This document shows positions 45,915 to 55,250 of a DNA stretch of 64,000 nucleotides, in pieces. Numbering within the stretch: the stretch's first letter is position 1; every line of letters begins with the position of its first letter. Below the pieces are notes generated by a model. It was given only the letters and a program-made list of their open reading frames with translations. It made no database searches and was not told the DNA's origin. This DNA comes from Stomoxys calcitrans (taxonomy: Eukaryota > Arthropoda > Insecta > Diptera > Muscidae): the NCBI RefSeq assembly GCF_963082655.1, contig NC_081553.1, forward strand, positions 14,660,643 through 14,724,642, given 5' to 3'. The position numbers were made by a program, and so were the translations under genes.

Positions 45915-46140
45915 GAAAAAATGGACCGATGGTCATATGGACATATGAACCGATGTGGCCCATTAACAATTTGCGTCCTAAGTAAGTGAATTATAGACAT
46001 TTGTTCAAGCTATGAAAAAGCTTGTTTGATAATTTGAAATAGCCCGAGTTAGATCATACTTGGCATGGATTTTGGAAGTCGCAACCAATATTTCGAGGCG
46101 TTATAAACGGAATAACTAGTTTACCCCCCCCCCCCCATCC
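45915..46140 (-). mobile_element. Helentron/DINE-1-like fragment with C run
   Basis: TGGACCGATGGTCATATGGA, ACCGATGTGGCCCATTAACA and GTTATAAACGGAATAACTAG, then a run of 14 C (46122-46136) where the family has TATACCCCCATCC. Confidence 0.55.
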
Positions 46141-46154
46141 AACGGTGCAAAATT

Positions 46155-46200
46155 TGACCATGAACATTTCATGAAGGAACAGGGGCAAACTTCTAACATC
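46155..46200 (-). mobile_element. SINE tail fragment
   Basis: CATGAACATTTCATGAAGGA and GGGGCAAACTTCTAACATC, the last 45 bases of the SINE. Confidence 0.55.
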
Positions 46201-46204
46201 ACAA

Positions 46205-46515
46205 AACTGTCGATTTTCCTATCGGCGGCATAAGTCGACCGATTTTTCCATAATCCAATTTGGCCCGTTTAAAATTCCAACCTACCTACACTAATAAAAA
46301 GTATTTGTGCGAAATTTCAAGCGCCTAGCTTTGATCCTTCGAAATTTAGCATGCTTTCGACAGACAGACGGACGGACATGACTAGATTGACTTAAAATTA
46401 CATGACGATCAAGAATATATATATACTTTATGGGGTCTTAGACGCATATTTCGAGATATTACAAACAGAATGGCGAAATTAGTATACCCCCATCCTATGG
46501 TGGAGGATGATATGT
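46205..46515 (-). mobile_element. Helentron/DINE-1-like fragment, family 1, 5' part
   Basis: Minus-strand start block: CCTCCACCATAGGATGGGGG (46506 down), ATATTCTTGATCGTCATGTA, GTCCGTCCGTCTGTCTGTCG (46376-46357) and one array unit. The rest of the element is missing. Confidence 0.72.
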
Positions 46516-46534
46516 GTATACCTGTCGGTTAGTA

Positions 46535-47146
46535 TGAGGGTTGCTTTTTATATTTCGAGATTGGACAACCCTTGTGTTGCAATCTGTCAACTGACAGCTC
46601 TATCGTAAAACTTGACATTTTCGAGGTTATACGTACTCAGAACGTTTTGACATACGAGCGCTATTTGCGTTGCTTACAGTAACTTTAATGATGCATTACA
46701 CTCAAAAAATGGAATGGAAATCGTGAACATTTTCGTGCGATTATTTTTTACAACTTTCGACGTGGATTAACTCAACAACAGTGCATCGATGAACTTAAAT
46801 CATTTTTTGACGATGAAGCCCCGTCAAGGACCAGTGTCTATCGATGGTGAATTCAAGCGAAGCCGTAGTTCACTCCAAGACGAATTTCGTAAAGGTCGTA
46901 CAAAATCAGTTGTTGTTCCAAAAACCTTTGATGCTGTGTGCCAACGGATGTCATGAGACCTATCGTGAGATTGAGAACACCTTGGGCATTAGTGAAACCA
47001 GCATATATTCAATATTGCATGAATATTTGACGGTCAAAAAAAATGCCCCAAAAATACGAAACAATTGCAAAAACAATAAAGCAATTTTTGACGATTAATA
47101 TTTGTTTTTGTGTTCTCTCATCCCGAAATATAAAAGGCAACCCTCG
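46535..47146 (+). pseudogene. Second mariner family, internally deleted
   Basis: 612 bp, ends TGAGGGTTGCTTTTTATATT and inverted CGAGGGTTGCCTTTTATATT, TA at 46533-46534 and 47147-47148. It keeps the N-terminal DNA-binding region of a mariner transposase: HFRAIIFYNFRRGLTQQQCI, DELKSFFDDEAPSRTSVYRW, and the second helix-turn-helix TYREIENTLGISETSIYSIL (46955-47014) followed by HEYLTVKK. The catalytic DDE part is gone and stops break the frame. It is unrelated to the TTGGGTTGCCC family except at superfamily level. Confidence 0.85.
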
Positions 47147-47372
47147 TACTTCCTAATATTATTATAGACTTGGAATTAAAATACCATTTAAGATAACAAA
47201 TCTTTATTATCAAGTAAAAAATCGTTCGCCTTGGGAAATATTTCATTAAAAAGTTGGAAAATTGGTTATCTCTATATTAAATTTGAGATCTTTGGCTCAA
47301 ATCTTTAAATTTAGGACAAACATTTTTGCCCATTAATTTTTATTGAACAAAATCTTTCCCACCATTTTATTT

Positions 47373-47376
47373 AAAT
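47373..47376. repeat. LTR element target duplication, left
   Basis: AAAT directly before the left LTR; the same AAAT follows the right LTR at 57474-57477. A 4-bp duplication is usual for Ty3/gypsy elements. Confidence 0.75.
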
Positions 47377-49601
47377 TGTTACGATTGCCTAAAGTAGGGT
47401 ATAAATCTCTAAGGTGTAGTTTTGGCACGGTGGCTGAGCCGGCTACTCGTCAGCTTTGGGGGGGGATCTTTCAAAATCTGAGATTGTATCAACCATAACA
47501 TAAACTTTCGTGCCAGAAAAGTGTAGATTCCTTTTTGTTTCATGCGACAAAAAGATTTGAAGGAACAAAAAAAAATATATAGAAGAGAGAAAACGAACCA
47601 AAACAAAAGAAAAAAAAAAAAAAAACACAAAACAAGAACCTGCTCAAAGAAGATCGAAGGTGAAGTAAACAGAGAGCACCCAAGTAGTACCAATCAATCT
47701 GTTTGTCTTCCCCCTGTGTGACTGAGCCTCCCACCCCTCCTGCAGTTCAGCGAACATACAGCCTATGTACTGCCTGGCCCATAAAAAAATGCAATAAATC
47801 GGCAGCACCCTATCGTACATGCTTTCGATCACCACCTCACATGGTGTTTAGATTAAACAGGTTCCATTATCCATTACTCTCTTTTGTTACCTACCATATC
47901 CAGCACCCCCCTCTTTGACCGTAGAAGTCTACTCCCACATCTCTATCTCAATGATTAAGAAAAAGAAGAAGACATAAATTCGCCACTCAATGTCATTATA
48001 TATATATTTAATTCATTTAAAGGAGGCAGTATGATAAATGATAGAAAAAAATGAGAACAATAGATAAGCATAAAAATTAATAATTTTTGTTTTGGGTTTA
48101 TTATCTAAGTGTGAGATGAATCTCTTAATTATACTTATTCAATATTATTATTTTTTTTTTTTTTTTTTTTTCTTCAAATTCCTTCTCTTTTCCTAATTTT
48201 CTCTTAGTACAAATTCTTACTCTTAATTAATGTAATTCCTTTTTTTTTACATTCTTTCTTCAAACTTCTTTATGTAAACAAATCTCACTTAGATTCTCTT
48301 AGCCTAAAGTAATTACTCACCCACAATACAGCGCTATATTATGTGAGTTTAACCAAAAGAGATTTAAAAATCATATTACGTTGGCAAATTCTCTTTTTTT
48401 TTCTCTATTAATTCATTTTTGTTTTTGTTCCTTTGTAAAATTTATACGCGAATTTGATGCATGCAAAAAAAAAATAAATAAATAATTCAATAAACTAAAA
48501 TTATATGTATATAAAGATAAGTAGGTATAAATGACATTTAATTTTTCTATATGTTTTTTTCTTTTGTAAATATGTACATGGGTTAATGATTTAAATTCTT
48601 GTTAAAATAAATTCGGATCAGCCCATCTAGGTACAGCCTTGATCATCTTACAACGGGGATGGAGCAATAGTTAGGCATTCTTTTCTGGTTTCACTTCTCG
48701 TCAGTTGGGGATACTTTAGCATAGGTGATAAATAGGTAGTCTAATGCATTTTTTGTTTTTGCTTCAATCACTTCTTTCGTTATTCTTTTTTTTTTTTTTT
48801 TTTTTTTTTAAGCTCTTTTTCTTACTTTATTTTTTTTTTTTTTTGGGGTTACACATTCCGCTCAATTTAATTTAACAATAATTTCGTAACTGTTTTGTCT
48901 GATGTCGATAGCATTTGTTTATTAGGTGATGAAACAGGCCACAGTGCTGATTTCTTTTTCCTTTTTTTTTTTTTGGAAATTTTATGTTTTAGAGGAGTTT
49001 ACACAAACTATTGTCCACCTTTATCTGTTTTATTATTATTTCTTTTTTCTGTTGTGATATTTTTCTTCTTTTTAAACATATGACTTTTTTTACGTCTATT
49101 TTATACATTAACAAATTAACATTAGCTTTAAAGGCCTCTTGAGGCTTCAATGTTCATCACATGCTTCCCAGTGCTTAAATATTGTTCTCAAACAGTTTTT
49201 TGCGTTTATTCCGTTTGAAATTTTTTTTTCTTTTTTCTTATTCTTTAAAGAAGGTATATGTATTTTTTTTTTTATATTTAATATATTAATAAGTTTATTT
49301 AATATATTTATAATATTTTCTTTTTAGTTAGGTTATGTAGGTCTTCGACTTTTTCTTGGCTTTCCTTCTTAGAGGTTCGATCAGATTTTCACACGTGTCT
49401 CAGTCCCACTTGTCATTCAAATCCCTCCTCAAAATCAAGTCACAGCAACCTCCACTCCTCAAAAATAAGTTCTTCTCTCACACTCTCACTAAAAGCTCAA
49501 TCGATAACATTTCAGAATCTGGGTTGTATTTTATGGGACGTAAAGTGGGGCATCTATAATCCTAATGCACATATTTTCTATTACGACAACGCTACGTATC
49601 A
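47377..49601 (-). repeat. 3' long terminal repeat (2,225 bp)
   Basis: In element sense it begins TGATACGTAGCGTTG and ends GGCAATCGTAACA. It has long poly-A tracts in element sense (plus-strand T runs of 21 at about 48151, 24 at about 48786, 15 at about 48830). Short frames inside it are not genes. Confidence 0.93.
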
Positions 49602-49725
49602 GGCTCGCACCCGTCGATACCGAAACTGGTATGGAACGCGTGCGTAAAAAAAAATTGACCAACAAAAAGATCCTCAATAGAAACGTGTGGCCTCGACCCA
49701 CGACTTCACCTCTAAGCCGGGCACA

Positions 49726-52700
49726 TTACACAGCAAATAAGTCCTGTCCATGAAATACTCCCATAACTTTTCCATCCAAACCACCTAATTTGTATAATGA
49801 ATTACCTAGAGTTTCTAGAACTATACACTTTATCCTGGTCGGTGCTAATTTTGAATTAAAATTGGATACCTTCTTGCTTAGTTTGTAATTCTTCCGATAA
49901 ACCATCTGCCCTTTCTGAAATTTAATGTCCTTTGCCCTTAGGTTATAGTTCTTGGTACTGCGGTCATGAGCTAACTTTAGATTCTCAAATATGTTGTCCC
50001 TTATAATCTGGAGTCGATCTGGCGTGTTGTCAATGGTAAAGTCAATGTCCTTCAATGACCCAATATTTCTTATAATGTCATATTTCGAAGCGTGCTGCAC
50101 CATGTCTATTCCAAAAAGGGCGTAGTACGGAGCGACGCCAATTGAGCTGTGATACCCACTTCTAAGGGCAAATGCAACCTCGCTGAGGTGCTGATCCCAA
50201 TGCCGCTGATCCTTTCCTATATAAGACCTTATCATCTGCAATATGGATCTGTTAACTCGTTCTGCTGCATTCGATTGAGGTGCATATAGGCCAGTCCGGA
50301 TATGATTCACACCATACTTGCGCAGAAAGTCCTGAAAGAGGTCGGAGGTGAACTGCCTTCCATTATCCGAGTGGACGTACTCTGGCACTCCAAAAATATG
50401 GAATACATCCTTTTCCAGAAAATTCACCACATTAACAGCAGTAGCTGCACGCATGGGTTCAAGATGGACAAATTTGCTAAAGTGGTCCAAACAAACAAAA
50501 ATAACTGTGTAACCGGTTTTACTTCTAGGGTAGGGACCCATGAAGTCTATATATATCCTTTGATAGGGACGTTCAGTTACAAATTGTTGGCCCATTAATG
50601 GTCTCCTTGAAACATTCGATGTTTTGCATGTTTTACAAACATCGCAATTTCTCACCACTTCCTGGACGTCCTTTACCATTTTCGGCCAAAAGTAGCGTTC
50701 ACGCAGGCGCGACAGTGTCTTTTGGATACCCCCGTGGCCAGCAGATGGTAAAAAATGAGCGGAAACTACTAGTCCTTCACGGAGCTCCTCCGGTACCCAC
50801 AATTTCCAGGACTTCTCATCCTGAAGGGCATCACCAGTCGCAAAGCATGTCCGTTTATAAACGAAGCCATCGGACACGCAAACATCGGGCAGGTTAGATT
50901 CGCGATCCAGAACATTACTTTTAAGTTTCTCATAGCTTTCAGACTGAAAATATGGGCTTTTTAAATCAACATCCAATGCCCGCTGTAGTTGGAATTCCTC
51001 CATATGTATCCTCGAAAGGGTGTCAGCAACAACATTCAACGATCCTTTACGGTGTTGGATATCAAACTCAAAACTTTGAAGTTTTAAGCTCCACCTCGCC
51101 AGCCTTCCGGACAAATCTGTCTGGCCCATCAGCCACTTAAGGCTGGCGTGGTCCGTTATCACCGTAAAGGGCAAGCCTTCAATGTATGGACGAAATTTCT
51201 TCACACTTAACACAGCAGCATAACATTCCAACTCAGTTATCGTGTAGTTCCGCTGGGCTTTATTTAATTTTGCGGACATGTAGGCCACAGGATGCTCGTG
51301 TCCTTCACTGTCGACTTGAAACAAGACACCTCCAACACCTAGAGTGGATGCGTCGCACTGCACGAAAAATCTCCGTTCAAAATCCGGGTTGACCAGAACC
51401 GGTGCTGACGTCAGACTCGATTTGAGTATGTCGAACGACTCCAAAGCCTCATTTGAAAGTGAAAATTTTCTGACTCTCTCCTTACCCAAACAATCGTGAA
51501 GCGGTGCTGCAATAGACGCATAATCGCGAATAAATCGGCGATACCACCCGCACATTCCCAAAAATCTTCTGAGCTGCCGGGGTGTTTTTGGTACTGGAAA
51601 AGTCGTAATGGCCTCCACCTTTCTTTCGTCCGTCCGAATACAACCTTCTCCGACCACAAAGCCCAAATAGCGGACCTCCTTATGGCAAAATTTACTTTTT
51701 TGCAAATTTATAGTAAGACCAGCACGGGATAAATTCTTGGCAACATCCGAAAGGAGAATCAGGTGAGCATCAAAATCGGCAGATACCACGAGAAGATCGT
51801 CGAGGTAGACGAAGACGTTATTCCTGATTGCTGCAGGAATAACTTTGTCCATGAGCCTGCACATTCTCTGGGCAGCATTGCACAGTCCAAACGGCATGAC
51901 CGTAAACTGGTACAGTGGCCGCCCAGGGACTGTAAAGGCAGTCTTCTCCCTCGACTTCTCTTCAAGCGGGATCTGCCAAAATGCGTCCTTTAAGTCTATC
52001 GCCGATATAAATTTCGTGTTCTGCAGCCGACTCAGTATACCCTCTATGTGGGGGAGAGGGTAGGCGTCCTTAATGGTTCGCGAGTTAACCTTGCGGGCGT
52101 CGAGGCACAGCCTATTCTTTGTTTCTTTCCGAACCAGTGTAACAGGTGAACTCCAGCTACTGTTACTGGGCTCGATAACCCCCAAGGCGAGCATACGGTC
52201 AAGTTCCTCAAATAAAAGTTTCTGAATGACCGGGGAAACGGGGTAGTGTCTCTGTTTTATCGGAATGTCCTCATTGGTTACCTCAATTATATGCTCCTCA
52301 AGAGTAGTACGGCCCAAACCGAGAACAGCGAATGAAGGAAACTTCGACTTAACTTCCAGTAGCCTTGATTGCTGCTCCGCTGACAACACATGTATGTTTC
52401 CGGTCTCTGTAACTCCGTCAGTATCAATGATCTCGGAGATATCCACGTGCCTCTCATTTTTTAACCCAACTTCACCAACCACGGATAAACCGAAGACGCG
52501 CCAGAAATTCACACCGAAATAGAATTCCTGTTCCAAGCCAGGTACAATCAGAAAGTCCAAACATTCCGTGCGATTATTCCATACCACTGGTAATGCAACC
52601 ACACCCAATACAGATACTATGCCACCATTAGCTGTCTTGACACTTTGATTCCGTAATTTAATGACAGTCTTTCCGATACCTTCTAAAAATTCCAATCCAT

Positions 52701-53106
52701 TCCGTCCTATGCAGCATGCAGCTGCACCTGAGTCCAATAATGCCATAACTTCTTTTCCGCCAACCAAGGTTTTTGCGAAAAATCTATTATCACTACCGAC
52801 AGTAACTATAGTCTCTACTGCCATACGTTTTGCCTTCTTAATTATTAATTGTTTATCTCTTAACTTTTTAATCTTTTTATAATTTCTACCATTACCCTTT
52901 ATTTCGTCACAAAAAATTCGTGCTCTTGCAGCCTCATATTCGATTTTTCGTTGATGTAACGATTTTTGAGCCGGATGGAAGTTAGTATCATCCGGTTTCG
53001 TGGGCTTCTCTCTTTTTAATAGTTCTATTTTGTGGTATCCGGGACTTGCGGCGTCTGACAGGGGTTCCCGGATAACTCTGCCACATTCTGATTTTTTAAC
53101 ACGAAA
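49726..53106 (-). CDS. pol: Pol polyprotein (protease, RT, RNase H, integrase)
   Basis: The pol frame is open from 53106, just after a TGA, and overlaps gag by about 80 bases; the first ATG is at 52824, and numbering here is from that ATG. Protease LLDSGAAACCIG (catalytic Asp 31); reverse transcriptase about 180-420 with YLDD at 340-343; RNase H FFVQCDASTLGVGG and ITELE at about 490-600; integrase zinc finger HxxxxH..CxxC about 690-735, catalytic D760, D820, E855. The C-terminal region after 930 is basic, and the stop is 124 bases before the 3' LTR. All catalytic residues are present. Expression probably needs the -1 slip at 53091-53097. Confidence 0.93.
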   Translation of the reverse strand, partial: FRVKKSECGRVIREPLSDAASPGYHKIELLKREKPTKPDDTNFHPAQKSLHQRKIEYEAARARIFCDEIKGNGRNYKKIKKLRDKQLIIKKAKRMAVETIVTVGSDNRFFAKTLVGGKEVMALLDSGAAACCIGRNGLEFLEGIGKTVIKLRNQSVKTANGGIVSVLGVVALPVVWNNRTECLDFLIVPGLEQEFYFGVNFWRVFGLSVVGEVGLKNERHVDISEIIDTDGVTETGNIHVLSAEQQSRLLEVKSKFPSFAVLGLGRTTLEEHIIEVTNEDIPIKQRHYPVSPVIQKLLFEELDRMLALGVIEPSNSSWSSPVTLVRKETKNRLCLDARKVNSRTIKDAYPLPHIEGILSRLQNTKFISAIDLKDAFWQIPLEEKSREKTAFTVPGRPLYQFTVMPFGLCNAAQRMCRLMDKVIPAAIRNNVFVYLDDLLVVSADFDAHLILLSDVAKNLSRAGLTINLQKSKFCHKEVRYLGFVVGEGCIRTDERKVEAITTFPVPKTPRQLRRFLGMCGWYRRFIRDYASIAAPLHDCLGKERVRKFSLSNEALESFDILKSSLTSAPVLVNPDFERRFFVQCDASTLGVGGVLFQVDSEGHEHPVAYMSAKLNKAQRNYTITELECYAAVLSVKKFRPYIEGLPFTVITDHASLKWLMGQTDLSGRLARWSLKLQSFEFDIQHRKGSLNVVADTLSRIHMEEFQLQRALDVDLKSPYFQSESYEKLKSNVLDRESNLPDVCVSDGFVYKRTCFATGDALQDEKSWKLWVPEELREGLVVSAHFLPSAGHGGIQKTLSRLRERYFWPKMVKDVQEVVRNCDVCKTCKTSNVSRRPLMGQQFVTERPYQRIYIDFMGPYPRSKTGYTVIFVCLDHFSKFVHLEPMRAATAVNVVNFLEKDVFHIFGVPEYVHSDNGRQFTSDLFQDFLRKYGVNHIRTGLYAPQSNAAERVNRSILQMIRSYIGKDQRHWDQHLSEVAFALRSGYHSSIGVAPYYALFGIDMVQHASKYDIIRNIGSLKDIDFTIDNTPDRLQIIRDNIFENLKLAHDRSTKNYNLRAKDIKFQKGQMVYRKNYKLSKKVSNFNSKLAPTRIKCIVLETLGNSLYKLGGLDGKVMGVFHGQDLFAV

Positions 53107-54743
53107 TCACAAAAGGACTCATCTTTACCGCATGCAAAGCATTTCATCTCGTGAAAGCTGGATCGGCATACGTTCTCTGGTTTAATAATTTGAACATTTT
53201 TTTTATAAAAATCTCCTGGCATTCCACATGTAAAGCATAAGTTGAGGTGAAATGGCGAGGAACAAAAGCTTTGCTTAGAATTCATGAGTTCCGGTTTTCG
53301 TTCCGATGGGGCAGTAAATGTTTTCTGTCCCGCATTTCCGGCATTGGAATTACCGCTCTGAAAAGTCTTAGGCTGTCCTCCAAATGTTGGTCTGGTCCTA
53401 TCCATACTCCGACTTGAAATATTGATAGCGTCGATGGCCAGATCCTCTTCACATTGATTAGATATTTCACTTACTGGTCTAGATTTCTGTCGACCTTCCT
53501 TTATTAACTTGTCAGCCCGTTTACATTCTTTTTTTAAGTCCGCCATAGTCGAAATGGTCGACGAAAATATAAGGCTAGCTATGTTGTTACGCAAATTGCC
53601 TCTTATAATCTTTACTAACTCTCCTTCGGGAATCTTTTTACGTAGTCGGAATGTCAAGTCATGGATGTCGGAGTAAAACACTTCAAATGGCTCTCCTGGA
53701 AGCTGTTTTCGCTCCATAATTTCTCTAATTATCTCATAATCAGAATCTGATGATTTAAAGTGACTGAGGAGCTCCTCTTTAAGGGAAAAATATCCGAAAT
53801 CGACATCATCTGCGTTGTCCTCAAGGATCTGCCAGTACCACTGTGCAGCGCTTCCGGTTAATAGGGATGAAAAATCGCAAAATAATTGATCGTAAGAGAT
53901 GTTGTGGTGCTCTCTCATCCTCTCAATTCTAAAGATGAAACTCTCTACAGTCATGTCCCGTCCCGAGCCGTCAAATTTAATATGCCACTTATCCAAATCA
54001 ACAGGCTTTCTCGTATGCAGTTCCCTTTGACTATAAGAAACTCCCAGTCCCTCATTAGCTTGTGATCTTGCCGCACCCCTTCCATCACAGGGATCAGGCC
54101 TACTACTCGCACGATCAGTAACGCCAGTACCACAATTTTTATCACCGGTCCCTCTCTCAGGAGTCGAACTCGACCCAGGAGGACGAATAGCAGACGCGTT
54201 TTCTGATTGCTCGACTTCTGCAATCCTGTGACTCAGTGAATTCATATCTCCGCGCATCTGACGCAACTCACTCATGCAGTTTGTCATTATTTGGCTTTGC
54301 TGATATAACATTGCCATCATCTGGGAAATCTGGTCAACAGGTGCGTCTTTCCCCACAGCATTTTGGGCCGAAGTCTGAGGCTGCTCCGAAACCCCGGCTT
54401 GATTTTGTGACATATCTAACACCCTTTCCAATTTCCTAGAGAAACTTAAAGAATTATCACCAGAACTGACTAAAACCTCTTCGGAAACTCTCACTATGGA
54501 ATCGGATGTCCTGCCAAATATCAGATCAGCGCATCTATTCAGATAGTCCGTTGGAACAAAATCTACTGGTCTCTCAATACCCGTATCTATCTGTGTCAGA
54601 ATTGATCCCACGACCTGGTTCTCAAGAGCGCGAGCTATACTTCTAGTCACACGCCTACTATGTGCAACAATTCCACTTACGGGATTTTCAGGATTAGCTC
54701 CTGTTCTTTCCATGCACTTTATAAAACTCAATTCACTTGTCAA
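53025..54743 (-). CDS. gag: Gag polyprotein
   Basis: 572 codons from an ATG about 507 bases after the 5' LTR. The N-terminal 250 residues are Ser/Gln-rich with a predicted amphipathic stretch near 140-180. Capsid-type domain about residues 252-390 (KWHIKFDG, FIFRIERMREHHNISYDQLF, TGSAAQWYW, ERKQLPGEPFEVFYSDIHDL), matching the Ty3/gypsy gag fold. Two nucleocapsid motifs near 503 and 532 are degenerate: CFTCGMPGDFYKKN has Asp and Asn where CCHC has His and Cys, and CFACGKDESFC lacks the His. The protein should form particles in the cytoplasm and bind element RNA. The frame has no stops or shifts. Confidence 0.9.
   Translation of the reverse strand: MTSELSFIKCMERTGANPENPVSGIVAHSRRVTRSIARALENQVVGSILTQIDTGIERPVDFVPTDYLNRCADLIFGRTSDSIVRVSEEVLVSSGDNSLSFSRKLERVLDMSQNQAGVSEQPQTSAQNAVGKDAPVDQISQMMAMLYQQSQIMTNCMSELRQMRGDMNSLSHRIAEVEQSENASAIRPPGSSSTPERGTGDKNCGTGVTDRASSRPDPCDGRGAARSQANEGLGVSYSQRELHTRKPVDLDKWHIKFDGSGRDMTVESFIFRIERMREHHNISYDQLFCDFSSLLTGSAAQWYWQILEDNADDVDFGYFSLKEELLSHFKSSDSDYEIIREIMERKQLPGEPFEVFYSDIHDLTFRLRKKIPEGELVKIIRGNLRNNIASLIFSSTISTMADLKKECKRADKLIKEGRQKSRPVSEISNQCEEDLAIDAINISSRSMDRTRPTFGGQPKTFQSGNSNAGNAGQKTFTAPSERKPELMNSKQSFCSSPFHLNLCFTCGMPGDFYKKNVQIIKPENVCRSSFHEMKCFACGKDESFCDFVLKNQNVAELSGNPCQTPQVPDTTK
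53091..53097 (-). promoter_or_regulatory. Slippery heptamer for -1 frameshift, gag to pol
   Basis: In the gag frame the minus strand reads TTA AAA AAT, so A AAA AAT fits X XXY YYZ. Pol is in the -1 frame relative to gag, and its open frame begins only about 10 bases upstream, so the slip site lies in the short overlap. No downstream pseudoknot was worked out. Confidence 0.7.
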
Positions 54744-55236
54744 CTAAAATTATCTATATTAATTATCTCATGCATATATGTAAATGTTACCAAAAATTTC
54801 ACAACGAGCCTATGGCTTGTCGATTGAAAATGATATCTAAAAAAAAGTTCAATATGTCAAAGGTAGGTGCTGGAAAATGTTTGAGTATCGTGAAGTTTCG
54901 GATCTATACATAAAACACAACATCGCAAAAAGTACCTGGGTTGAACACATCAGGTAGTCCCATTAGATAGAAATTATACAAGGCTGCTCAATTCCCATAA
55001 AAAGCACACACATCACAACGAGGCACTCTGGCACAACTGTGTTATATCCAGAAGAACCCATTGAAACAAATAAAATACGTATATATGAAACTCACACCTT
55101 CTAAACCACAGAGGCGTAGAGGGGATATTCCATCAAAACATAGACTCTGAACTCATATCTAAGACCCAAAACTAAATAATCTCAAATGCAATCCAGATAT
55201 ATGAAAGTTTATAAACAATATTACACACAATTCCTC

Positions 55237-55248
55237 CGTTGGGCGCCA
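55237..55248 (-). other. Primer-binding site, tRNA-Lys type
   Basis: TGGCGCCCAACG on the minus strand starts two bases after the 5' LTR. It is complementary to the 3' end of insect tRNA-Lys as I remember it (CGTTGGGCG-CCA). The match breaks after 12 bases. Confidence 0.78.
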
Positions 55249-55250
55249 TA

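Noticed and set aside
47409..47918. Several overlapping frames, repeated identically at 55283-55792
   Set aside because: They lie in both LTRs and overlap on both strands; no family resemblance.
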